From Straminergon stramineum (taxonomy: Eukaryota; Streptophyta; Bryopsida; Hypnales; Calliergonaceae): a stretch of 64,000 nt of DNA. Below the pieces are notes generated by a model. That model was not told the DNA's origin. It saw nothing but the letters and a program-made list of their open reading frames with translations, and did no database searches. Position 1 is the stretch's first letter. Every line of letters begins with the position of its first letter. The stretch is from NCBI GenBank assembly GCA_963920665.1, contig OY987268.1, positions 10,542,501 to 10,606,500 of the forward strand, read 5' to 3'. A program made the position numbers and the translations under genes. Of this stretch, positions 1-11,700 are shown piece after piece.

Positions 1-1458
1 AAAACACGGGTAGCATAAGCGTTTCGAGACTTTTGCAAAGATGTCAGTCGAGTACTGTCTGCAGGCAGCCAGCCAAACGGCACTAAGGAGGGCGTGGAGC
101 GAGTTTGGGCAACGAATTCCTCAGGAGGCATAGTTCACGACGGAGTAGCTCATCTTTTAAGTCCGGGACACTGTATTTTACAGGTAGGAACCATTATAGC
201 TTGTATTCTCCCACTCCCTGTACACCCTCTCCACATTGGGGATGACCAATATATGATTAACCATTTTTACAAGATTTTCTTCGCAGGATTCATTTTGTTC
301 CATTGGTTCGGAGCGCGATGTCCTTACCATTTCTTCCGCTACTACCGTAATCAGTTCAGAAATTTGGCTACCATTACAGTGCATTTGTTTTTTGTGTAGA
401 GTGAAAAGGCCAAATTTAAGCGAAAGCAGCCTGAAGGAGCCGAACAGAATCTGAGTGATTTTCTAATTGTATGTCCGCACCTGGTGTTAAAGAGTGTTGT
501 TACTGAGGATCTTAGGAACGAACTTAGACCAGCTGTTGGACTAGATTCATGTAGGGAACAACACCCCTAACACCACGTGCGGACATACCATAAGAGATTC
601 ATGTACCGGCGTGTTTTAGAATCAAAGTAGGACACTTCTTGCAGGGTGTTTTTTTCATGATATGTCCTTGTGCAAGGCAAGTAACTGCAGAAAGAGCATC
701 AAAAATGTGCTAATTTCAGTTATATATTATCATCCAAACGGCAAATTTCAATTTTGCAAGCGTTACAGTGGCAACCTCTACATGTTCCAAGAGCCTTCTC
801 TAGCCACGTATGCTAGAATTTTACAATGTATTCACATTCGGTGCCCTAGGGACTTTGGGTGAAAGGTTGGCTGCTCAATGTCCTTACAATTGTATCAGGG
901 CACACATCCTCTTTGGGACCAACTAGCCATCAGTTGATTACAAAGTATCTATAAACTTAAAAATGGAGAGATAAAAAAGAGGAACAATTCAAGTTTGCCC
1001 CACGACATCAGTAAGTACAGCAAGACACACCATCATGTGAATATGCGCTTCTGTAAAAAAATTAGAAAAATTAATGTATAGACCACGTTGGCCTATCCAT
1101 GTTCCTACAATCTATCATCCCATTCTATGCTAATCCTCAACCCTTGCAACAATTGAAGTGCAGAATTGACAGTGACGAGTCAATTGGGAGTAGTCAGGCT
1201 TCTTCATCCAACGTCATTCTCTCACATTAGCCGGAATCGACCAATTGTTTATTATTACTCATCATACCAAAACAAAAATTTGTGAACTGATTCGAGTTAC
1301 TCCAGGGGCTTGTAGTCACCATTCTCGTCACGAGAAGCGACTTCCTCGGATTCCTTGACGTAGTAATACCCAAATTGACCGAGTATCTAACCCACTGGTC
1401 AAGGGTCCACGATCTCCAATCAAAAGCTGAGCAATGAACATTGGCAGCAAAATTGAAG
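1..1458. other. Intergenic, 3' flank of the PQ-loop gene
   Basis: No coding region can be supported. Open frames here are short and show no family motifs. The stretch holds the 120-bp foldback at 469-588 and presumably the 3'UTR of the minus-strand PQ-loop gene that ends at 1459. Confidence 0.5.
469..588. repeat. 120-bp foldback element, copy 1
   Basis: The ends are inverted repeats: GTATGTCCGCACCTGGTGTT at the left and its near-perfect complement ending GTGCGGACATAC at the right. The pairing extends about 33 bp with a few mismatches around a loop of about 50 bp. A second 120-bp copy lies at 40897-41016. It could be a MITE or a hairpin-RNA locus; no clear target duplication is seen. Confidence 0.65.
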
Positions 1459-4400
1459 CTACAACAAATGAGAATTCGCTTTTGTATACGAACTGGCAGA
1501 CAAAAATGAAAAGACGGAATTGGTATGGAAGGATACGAAGCAATCAAGAAGAACACAAGCGCCCGCATCCACCAGCCAAGGGAGGTTAGGCTTCAGGTCA
1601 CTCCAGGCCAAGCTCCGAACCAGGATACTGCACACACGCGGAAAAAAACAATCTTTTCTGATTGCTGAAATAGAAAACAAAGAGAAAATGATAATGTACA
1701 ATGAACAGCTCCCGAATGCGTCCAAAGGAGCAGTTGACCATGGTTAAGTACTTCAAGTTTTTGTTCCAGGTTAAAATTTGAAAGAGGTTTCCAACGCATG
1801 TAGTTTTGGACTCTGAATGGATAAATTAAATGAAAGTTGTAATTTAAGTAGGGATAGTTCACCTCTGCTTTAAGAAAAAGAAAAAGAAAAAGAACTCCAC
1901 AATGCATCTAATTGACCAAATCTACTTACAAAACTCACTTAATTAACACGTACCTACAGACTAATGCAAGTCACCTATACTCATTACTGTAATCCTAAGA
2001 GAGTAAGTAGGGAGACATTTATGTAAGATCAGGTGGGGTATATGGCATGCAAACCTTCCAACGTAGGTGAGGTTTCCAAAAAGCGCAAACATGAACATCA
2101 ATGGGTTAAGGCCCTGCAAAGAACGTATAAACAATTGATCAGCGCTCATAAGAATTCAAAACTTTTTAATTAAAAAACACGAAATTAAACTCTCAGCAAA
2201 GAGAACGGTGTGGTGAAATACTAACCTCTACTGTACCTCTTCGCATCTGCAATATCATAGTGTTTCCAAATCGACATACAACACCAGAATAATTCATTAG
2301 TTCATGAAAAATTCAGACTGACCACGAAATAGTGCACAACCCCTGCCTTCCATAATATAGGTCAATTTCAAAATAAAAAACTGATTTCAAATAGTTTTAG
2401 GAGGACTCACTTCACAAGAATTTGTTCACGGACTTCACCTTCTAGAAGGAAATTTTTTATTATTGAGTGATCGAAACCCACTTTGGACTTTCATGACGTT
2501 AGGGTAAACGAATTCAATCAACAGACTGTCTCAACTCCTTGCAGGAACTTGAAAAAACTCAGCAAGCAGTGGAAGTAAATCGTGTGCATTAATTTACATA
2601 CATTCAGCCAAATCTGGGGAAGCCGGCCACCCATGTAGATTGCAGCCATGAGCCACCCAAATACTTCGCCTTTCACTGAAACGTCTTCCCCAAGAACCCT
2701 CTGCACAACCAAAAGAACATTACAATCTATATTACCCCCGCTTTTCGTAGTAAATACTCCCCAAAATTCAGAGTTTCCGGACACAAAAAGTATTAAGAAT
2801 TGAATTCTTGCCCGAAGACACTGTCTCTCTGAAATTTAACCCCGAAAGGACCAAGAGTATAACATTGGGCCTCATTTTTTCTTAGCAGTAATGAGTACAT
2901 CAATCATGGGGTTTTTCTCGTCCAGTTTTATTTGTTGATTGACAAACACATACGATGTTCTTCACTGATGTAAAATTAGGCCACAGCTGAATTATATTAT
3001 TCACAATACGATCATTCAAATCCTTTACTTTAAACCATGAATCCTTTGACTCTTTACAGACGAGCAAGCCCATATCGGGCTTCATGTATTTATGGTAGTT
3101 TTCAGGAGTTCATATGGAGATTCCCATTAATTCGAAAAAAAACTTAATTAAACCAGCACATGTAATGTTCTTCACACAATCTAATGACACAAAATCTTCT
3201 CAACTTATACTGCACTTTCCACGATAAGATTGATCAAAATGGCTATTTTAAATCCATGGATCATTCGCCCTTACCTTACAACGGTTAAGCGTTAAGGGAT
3301 CGAGGATTTGATAAGGAGCAGTGGAGCATTATTTTATTTACCTGAATAATCATTGTGGTGCTGGCGAGAGCCATGAGACCGGTTCCCTTTGACCGACCCA
3401 TTTGGGAACTTAACCCCACGGACCCTACCAACAGTGTCCCCACCGATGCTGCCTGGTAGGAGAAAAGTCAAAGCTGTCAGCTCAATGACCATTAAAACAA
3501 AACTTTGTGGAATTTCTTCAAACGACAACAGCAAAAAACAGAGACAGGAGGGACCAAAGTACAGGGTGATGTATACCAAGCGCAAAGCACTTGATCCCGG
3601 AGCAGACTTGCGACCTTCTCCCCATTGCCCTGGTGGAGACGGTAGAGCAGAAAGTGAACTAGGGGCAAGCAAATCGTTGCTAGAATATTGGTCATGGGGA
3701 TCGAGGTAGGAGCCGGCATGGGAGCCCGCCAAGCTGTAAGAACCAAGAGTTGGTGTATGACTACTGGCTAACGATCTTGCTGACCTGCAGACAACAAGAA
3801 AAAATCAATTAGGGGTAAGCAGAAACCAAAATGCTTGACTCTACACAAATTAATCTCAATGTCAGCGATAATGAAACTATGGAATCCAATAGAGTTGGGA
3901 TTGTATCTTCCCTTTCCCTCGGAACAGGGCTAAGCATGGGTAGTGATTGGAGGTCGCAATAATCTTCATTATTCCAGCTACACGGATTGGTCCTAACAGT
4001 GCGTGTGACACTAATTTACCACTCTTTTGAAATAACAGAGATTGAATTATTACTGTAAAGTACAAATTTTGACAAAAATCAAATTTTGCAGTGACACTGA
4101 TTTTCTAGGTGATAATATTTTACCCCCGCATAATAGAACTAATCAGTGTACCCTCCCTGTGTAGCAAATCATTGTGCCTTCCTATGGCTTCTCGTGGCTG
4201 CTACAATCCAATTCTAGAATAATCAATGACTTCTTCAAATGGGCGAGTCCTAGTAAACTGACATAATGCTGAACAGCAATTTGTTGCTTTCAGAAAAGAA
4301 ATGATTCTCCTACCCGGAGAAGGTTATGGCCCCAGGTTTGGTAATTCCTGTTGTGTAGAATTGGGCATTTTCTCAACCTAAACATCATGGTAAAGAAGCA

Positions 4401-5875
4401 TAATGGGAAAAGCTAGTACATGTAGTATAAGTCTCGACTGGCGGATGGGACCCTAATTGTGGTAGGTCGGGTAACTTCTTCAGAAACTCCGTCGCTAGGT
4501 GTTTGCGCTTCTGCATCTGTGAGCTTTGTCTGCACAATGCCAAAATATATGAAAAAATGGGTCATTGCCGTGATTCAATTCTACATAAACTGTTCTTTTT
4601 ATCTAGGCCACACAAATTAACTCAGAAACCGCACCGTTGGGTATCCCTCAGAGGGTTGTGACCGGAAAAATGGTAGGAGGTAGTCATAGTACACCGCTTG
4701 AACGACCAGAATCACGGTTGTGAGTGTGTAGAGCTGCACACAGAGCAGGACAAATTGATTTCTAAGTGTGTGAATTCACCTCATCTGCGTTTTTTGCAAA
4801 CCCAAAGTATGATCTAATAGAATCAGGTTCAAAGTGCACAGAGAGATGCTATTCACGTTACACAAACGTCAAATAACGGAAACTCACCGCTGCCATGTAG
4901 AATTGGGTCGGTAGCTGGTCATGTCAGGCAGCCAAGAAGGTAAGATCGTAAGAGTCAGTAACAGAATTAACTAAAGAAACTCAGAATCCGAGAGAGAACT
5001 CAAAAGAATTCAGAACATTCATGCTACTGCACCCTTTCCACTGTGGCACTCAATTCAAATAGATCAGCAAAATAATGTGAAGCTAGTAAGTCAACAGTTA
5101 TGTGACCCCGAGATTGTGAACTTTAAACCCATCAGGCACACTTGGCAGCATTAGAATTTCGTGGCATTTTTCCCAAGACTAAAAACTTAAGAACCATGAT
5201 AAACTATCGGTATTAAAATTGTTCCAAAAAACTCAACGTATTAAGTTAGCAGAGGTGCATCAAAGTGAATGTCAAAGGTTCACTGCATGTTGGACCCTGA
5301 TTCTCTCTTGAAAAGCAGATGGGACCCAAGGAGAGAGGAGCTGATTTCAAGAATTTACATGACTAAACCCTATTTAGAATTCAAACACGAAACCCTAATT
5401 AGACCTCAAATACCCTTCACATAAACACAATCATGGATTTATTACACCAACATTTCCAAAGAGGAGTGATAAGGTGAATACCGTGGCAGGCTCCAAATAG
5501 CATCCGACCACATTGAACAAATCTCTGCACATACCAGCCCACCGCAACAATCAGTTCATGCAATTCCCATGCAATTCCCCTCCCAATTCTTAACCTAAAA
5601 TTGGAGAAAGAGGACAGAAGTTATTTGTAAGGGAGGGGTATTTACCCCACGACCCAAGTCATGAGGAAGATGAGGGAGATGCCCTCAGTGCTCTTCTCCT
5701 TGAAGTTGGTGAGGATTTGCGGCACTTCTGCAACTCCCCAGCTGCAGACACTCATGAGTCCCAGCGTGAGGGACACTTGGTCACGGCGGTTGCACACGCA
5801 GTCCTTGAGGTAAGTCTCCACCCATCGCAAGCAATGCTTCTCCACCGGGCAAATATTCACCAAAGGCCCTTCCAT
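1459..5875 (-). pseudogene. PQ-loop repeat transporter gene, exon 2 disrupted
   Basis: Related to plant and yeast PQ-loop proteins (Ypq1/PQLC2 type), seven-helix exporters of cationic amino acids in the vacuolar or lysosomal membrane. Exons as reconstructed: 5875-5646, 4947-4888, 4733-4635, 4529-4420, 3784-3577, 3452-3342, 2700-2602, 2246-2226, 2113-2055 and 1627-1459. Exon 1 carries the first PQ motif (GVAEVPQILTNFKEKSTEG); exon 7 carries the second (GWLMAAIYMGGRLPQIWLN); a 21-bp microexon encodes MRRGTVE, followed by GLNPLMFMFALFGNLTYVG; the last exon has KPNLPWLVDAG. Most joins are in phase with GT/AG; the donor of exon 3 is weak (gtgcgg). Exon 2 is recognisable (LGC, then QLPTQFYMAA) but its parts lie in different frames with a TGA between them, and no AG acceptor is seen where expected. 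The last helix also reads better in another frame. I infer a pseudogene; local sequence errors could mimic this. The start is the Met at 5875, which opens the conserved region. Confidence 0.7.
2226..2246 (-). other. 21-bp microexon of the PQ-loop gene
   Basis: On the minus strand, ATGCGAAGAGGTACAGTAGAG is preceded by gatattgcag and followed by gttagt. It encodes MRRGTVE, the short linker expected between the second PQ motif and GLNPLMF, and it keeps phase 0 on both sides. Confidence 0.7.
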
Positions 5876-8750
5876 CTTGACACTAAGCCCTAAACCCTGG
5901 AAGCTTGAGTCGCAGTTGCCCTTTCTCTTTTCTCCGCTTGCAAATTGGATCACCACTCTGATCCAGGAAGCAAACTCCTCGCTAGCTACCCCATGTAGAT
6001 GACCCCTTTACCTACAATCACAACCCTTTAATCGTCAGACTCTCAAAGTGATCATCTCAAGTACCCGAACGAAGCTCGTGCATTGAGCGTAACTGTTGCA
6101 CCGCATTTCTAGCTCGGTAACGTGCAAGTACAGGCTCATTATGAGAAACAACATGGCGAGCTACAGCGAAGAATGCTAATTACACAAAGCGGTTGTACTT
6201 CATAGTACATGTCATAACTTCAGAGGTTTAACCTTGTTCAAACATACTCAATGCAGGGTCTCGAAAGAAGGACGCTGAAATGACAGAAAGGGAAAAGATT
6301 TTATGATACAACCATGCTCTCCACATCCAATTATGTATCCAATGCATGCTTTCTAAAACTTTTCACGTCCATCATAATCAGACTGGTACTTAACAAGGTC
6401 GTACTTTAACGTTACTGGACATAACCTCAACGGTTCTATATTTTGCAATTATGTCCGATCCAATGTTTTGAAAAAAGGACACCCTAACGTCACAGGACAA
6501 ACTGTGAAGTATAACCGTGATCTCTATATCCAATGCGTGGCTTGCAATCTCCATAAAAATGAGGTTTAGTCGATGTTTTGACAACCACAACCTGAAGCCG
6601 TGCGTCTATGACTATGCACAACCATCTGCACTGCACATACTGTACACTATCTACTTAACAAAACATGCACACCCTACCTATTCACCTTACTAAATGACCA
6701 TGTCGAAAAATGCACCACTGGACGTTGGACCTTGGGCACTACAACCACCAGTTCAGCGTCAATAGAAATGGCATGGCCATAATACAAGTACAGACACTGC
6801 CACACGAACCATCAAGAATCCCTAAGATCGACATTCAGCACAATAAGCATCAATACCCACCACAACACACTGAGAAAACTGAAAACTGAAAAAAATTCAA
6901 TGCGACTCTGCGACAAGGAACTCAACCTGAATCAGCCAACCATCGCGCAAACATTGACAATCTCTATTACAACTGCGTTCATCACGAATGAAACTGATAT
7001 CCAATACACATACCAACGGACACACAAATGTTCCCTAACACAAAATAAAACCTGCCACCCCCAAAACCAAGAATCCCCAAGACTTGTAGAAGCAACACAC
7101 CTCACAACATCAAAGACACAACAAGTTTCAACGTGGTCGTGAGAACATAGTCTAAACCTGCACTAAACCTCAGAATCAGCTAAACATCACAAAACCATTA
7201 AAAAACTATACTACAATTGTGTTCACTACGAATGCAAAATACTCAATAACACAAATAATAAATCAACCGCCCCCGAAACCACCAAGAATCCCCAATACCA
7301 AGAATCCCCAACACGTGTACGTAGCAGCAATACACACCAAGACATCAAAGACACACACACTTCAACACAGAAAGACGGAACAATTCTCAATGCAGTTTTC
7401 GGCGAGCATGAACTCAACCTGAAAATCAGCTGAACTTCCCAAAAACATTAAAAATCATACTGAACATCACATTCGAAATCTCTACTACGTACAAATGTGT
7501 TCATCAGGAATGCAAACGCTCTCCAACACCAACAGAATCCAAAAACACCACACCAAACACCAAGAAATCCCCAGGACGGGCACCAAGACTACTTGAATTA
7601 CAGCACCAACACCACCCACCAAAACCCGCTCGACGTCGCACACACCCCACAACACAACATCCAAGCCCCCAGAGAGTCTCCATTCCAATTGAGATCCAAG
7701 ACAGAAGACATAACAAATCAAGGTTTAAGATCACAAGACATGAAATAGTATTCTCATATGCATGCAGACAGTGACATTAAACCCAGCTCATGCAACCACC
7801 AGTTCTGGAGGTTCGCGAGCAATTGTGACGGAGAGCAGGCACCTTTCGAATGAAACAACGACGTTGATGGGCGCTGCCAACAAAGGAACTGACTGAAGGA
7901 ACCACTCAGTATACTTGAGTTAACGAGGTGCTAGGCGACAGGGAAAGGGAAGATCCCTTCTGAGACTCTGGGACTTTCACTGAGTGCACTTTTCAGTTGG
8001 GCTGCTCCCACCTCCGTCGGTTGGGGGGTGTCGTGGCAAGCGCTTTGACACGTCAGATTATGCACGGTGTAGCGAATGGGTAGCCGCCCCTGGTGGGCAT
8101 ACGGATGAGGGGTTGAGATTTGGGTTCTGTTTTGGCACGTGGTGGGCTGGGATTGGGTTGGCGGGAAACTGAAAATTAGGTCAATGGAGGAGCTTCTGGG
8201 AAGATCCCATTACTGTAGAGACTGAGAAGGCCGTGGTTGAGGGGAATTTGCAGGGGGTGGGAGGTGGGGGATGCTTCTAGAAATTTGGGCGGTCAGGGGG
8301 GTGCCACGTCATCTGTGGATTTTCAAGTGAGATCACTTCGGTTGTTGCCAAGTATTGTTAAGGTAGTCTGTTCTAAAAGTGACCGGGTTCTAATTGCAAA
8401 TCCTATCTAGGAATGAATGACATATTGTTTGAAATATTTATTACTGCTAATGATGAGTTAGGTGGGCTTAAATGGTCACTTCAAGAGTCTCCAACCTTAA
8501 TGAATGCAAGGGGGGTCCTTTTGCTAGCCATGCAATGACTCTCTTTGCAACTTTCTACTAAACCAATGAAATTAGTGCTACAACTTCCAAGCCAATCAGT
8601 GATTCTTTGAAGAATTAAAGATCATAATTAAATTCCCTCCCAAGCATGTTGAGAGGCATTATCCCTCTTCCAAGGGAGAATGGTTTAGGCTAGTTTACAA
8701 CATTATGGCGGTGGTCAACATTTACATTTGAATCAAATGGTTCATCCATG
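5876..8750. other. Intergenic, upstream of PQ-loop gene, with A/C-rich repeat
   Basis: No gene can be supported. 5876-6200 is the likely promoter side of the minus-strand PQ-loop gene. 6880-7740 is the A/C-rich triplication listed separately. 7790-8330 has more balanced composition and a TGCCACGTCATC box near 8301, but I cannot assign it to a gene. Confidence 0.4.
6880..7740. repeat. A/C-rich degenerate tandem triplication
   Basis: Three diverged units of about 240-280 bp. Anchors are GCGTTCATCACGAATG near 6974, GTGTTCACTACGAATG near 7217 and GTGTTCATCAGGAATG near 7496. A second recurring phrase (ACTCAACCTGAA, AATCAGC) accompanies each unit. The plus strand is poor in G, which keeps several frames open; these are not convincing genes. 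Confidence 0.6.
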
Positions 8751-11700
8751 CACTATAAGAAAACAAGTGTTTTATGACTCAGAAAATGTGATTGGGGATG
8801 ACTAATGACTCATTCGAGTGATATTTTCAGAGGCCAACATGTTGGAAAAAAAATATGACTACAAATATGATTGGCAGTCATATTTTATATTTATACTTTA
8901 CAAGCATATAGTATATGTCCATTGGGAACGCCAAAGTATTTCGTAGGGAACGATTGGGAACATCCTTAGGGAATGTTAAGTCATATTTTGCAATCATATT
9001 TTTGTTTCAGTCACATTTTGTAGTCATATTTTCATGATTGTTAGATTTTTTTCTTATATGGTAGCTTAAGGAAATTTTCATTGGAAACATTAAAATACTT
9101 TGTAGGGCTTTATAGGGAACATGTTTGGGGAACACATAGTCATATTTATTCGTCATATTTTTGCTTTAGTCATATTTCTACAATAATCACTTTTTTTTTT
9201 TTTGGGCACCTTGAAGAATATTTGGGCAAGGAATATATTTGAAGAGTGCTAAGTCACATTTGCCAGTTATATTTTCACTTTAGTCATATTTTGCAATCTT
9301 ATTTTGTAGACACATTTCTTTAGTAGTTTTTCTTTTCTTTAGGAAGAGCCTAAGGAAAAGGTGGGCAATCTAAATTGTGTCTTTTAAATTTTGCTCCTAG
9401 AGGCCATTCCTTGGGATTAAGGTATGACTTTATTTAATACCTATTAAAATAAATTATTATTTTTTATATGATGTATCTATTATAAAATTCATGTCTAAAT
9501 AATTTGGGGTAGCACATGTTTATATTTTAATTAATGTATTTAAAATTTTCATAGGAATTAGAAAAATAGTAGAGAAGAATAAAGCAATTATTAATAGAAG
9601 ATAATGAATTTGTTTTTGAGGATTTAAGGAAAAATTAGAGAGGAATAAAAGCCTATAGACAAACCAAAGCACTAAGGTAGGACTAAGCTTAAGAATCCAA
9701 GATGATAATCAGGCCTACTTTGACCCACTATTGGAACTTGCCGTGGGATTAACTAATTGTGCAAATTGATTGTGATAGCTCATACAAAGCAAAATCTAAT
9801 GCATTTAAACTAGTGATGTAAATTGAAGGTTGTGTAATTTAGAAAAAATACTGGAAGTTTGAGAAAAATCTAATCTAAGGAGAAGAAAGAAGAGTGTGAG
9901 AGAAAGTCATACCTGAATAGCCATAGAACAAGAGTTAGTAAGGAGTGCAATTTGTGTTAACAATCTCTAAATGTTTGAAGAAGTAGTGTAGGTTTTAAGT
10001 TGCTACTTGAAGCTTTGGACATGGTTAGGAGACTAATATGACCCCCTTATAGGCATTTGACTATGTATTAAACAAAGATTGTTGATTATAATACACATAG
10101 TTGATCAAATGAAATTTTTAAGTCTTAAGTATAAATTTAGTTAGCACTTATGAGATTGATGTCATTACAATTTTTTGATTCCTAGAGTAATTAGAAATCA
10201 ATTAGTAATAATAGAAGTCAAAGATTGCAATTCTAAACTATCCCAAAAAATGAAGAAAAAAAACAAAAAATATTGAAAATAATTTGGAGAAAGTCAAGAG
10301 GGGAAAATAGAAAGAAATAGGTTGAAAGAAAAGAATTAGATCATATATCTAATTTATACCCCTTGCTGTAAAAGTTGTTATTTAAATTGCATACAAAAAC
10401 ATAAAAAACGTAACAAAAATGGATTAAAGCAGACATCATGATACAATTACAATATACATGTTGGAGAATGGGGATGTTGTGGAAATAGATTCCAAGGCAT
10501 GTCCTTAAATTTGACACTTAGTTTTTTTTTCTTCTTGTAAAAACTATAGTTGTGCTACAAATTAGAGGTTAAGGTCAAATCTCTAAGAATTTATTAAAAC
10601 CAACTTTGAATTCAAGATCACTTAATAATTTGTAGAGGATTCCAATAACATATGACATTTTTAAAAATAGATAAAAATTATGAAAGATAGAGTCCGATGA
10701 AGTTGGATAATCTATAGCATTAGTTTTGGATCAAAGATACAAAAATTCATCCAATTCAAGTCAAAAAGGAAACTTAAAATTTAGTGACATTTAGAATCCA
10801 ATTTTGAAAGTAAAAATGAATTTAGACTCGTAGGCTAAAAGAAAATGTTGGATGAAATCTTGAACAATGAATTAGAGACAAATCTTCATCCATCTATATT
10901 TTTTACTAAAAATATTCTATTATAAATATCTTTACTATTTTAGAATAGGCATGCAACACTCTACAACTTCAACTAACAAATTTTCATTTCTCAATTTGGA
11001 TTTAGAGGTTTAGAGTTTTGATCCAGATTGGCCACAACCATTTAAAACTTCTAACTTTTATAGTTTGCCTCTGTTTTAGTTTAAATGTCAAGTATTTATA
11101 GTTTATCAATAGAATGAAATTGTTCATAGCTTAGAATGCCCATTGAACAATACTTTAATATCTAACTTAAGATTTGAAACCCAACAACAACAAAATATAA
11201 TTGTGTTTGCTTTATTTTAAGGATATAGATAAAATACTTACACATATCATGTATTAAAGTTTGTCTCTTTCTTAGAAAAGTTTTTTCCAATGTCATATAA
11301 GTCATATTTATAGAAGGTCTTTATAGGGCCGTTTAAAAGTCACAAAATTATTCATATGAAAATTGAGGCTCACTGTGATACAAATGCTTGTATTACAATT
11401 TAAAAAATTGTTGTTTGAATGTTCTTATAAAGATATGGACAATAAAAACATAATCCCTTTTTCTACTTCAAAGATGCTTTTAAATAGTGCCTCTATCAAA
11501 TACTTTTGCTCTTATATATTTAGTGCATGGACGTATATACTTTAATTGATATAGGGTATTTGCTTAGTTGTCTTTTTTTTGCTATAACTATAATTGCTTA
11601 AGGCCTTGCAATTTCCATTTAGAAGTTTTATACAATTGTATTGCAACATACATCTATTCTGTAACAAATTTTATTGTTAAAATAGCTTCCTTGCTTAGTA

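Noticed and set aside
3334..3732. Single 132-codon exon reading through 3578-3451
   Set aside because: The middle part is an intron: excluding it restores the family block ASVGTLLVGSVGLSS in another frame.
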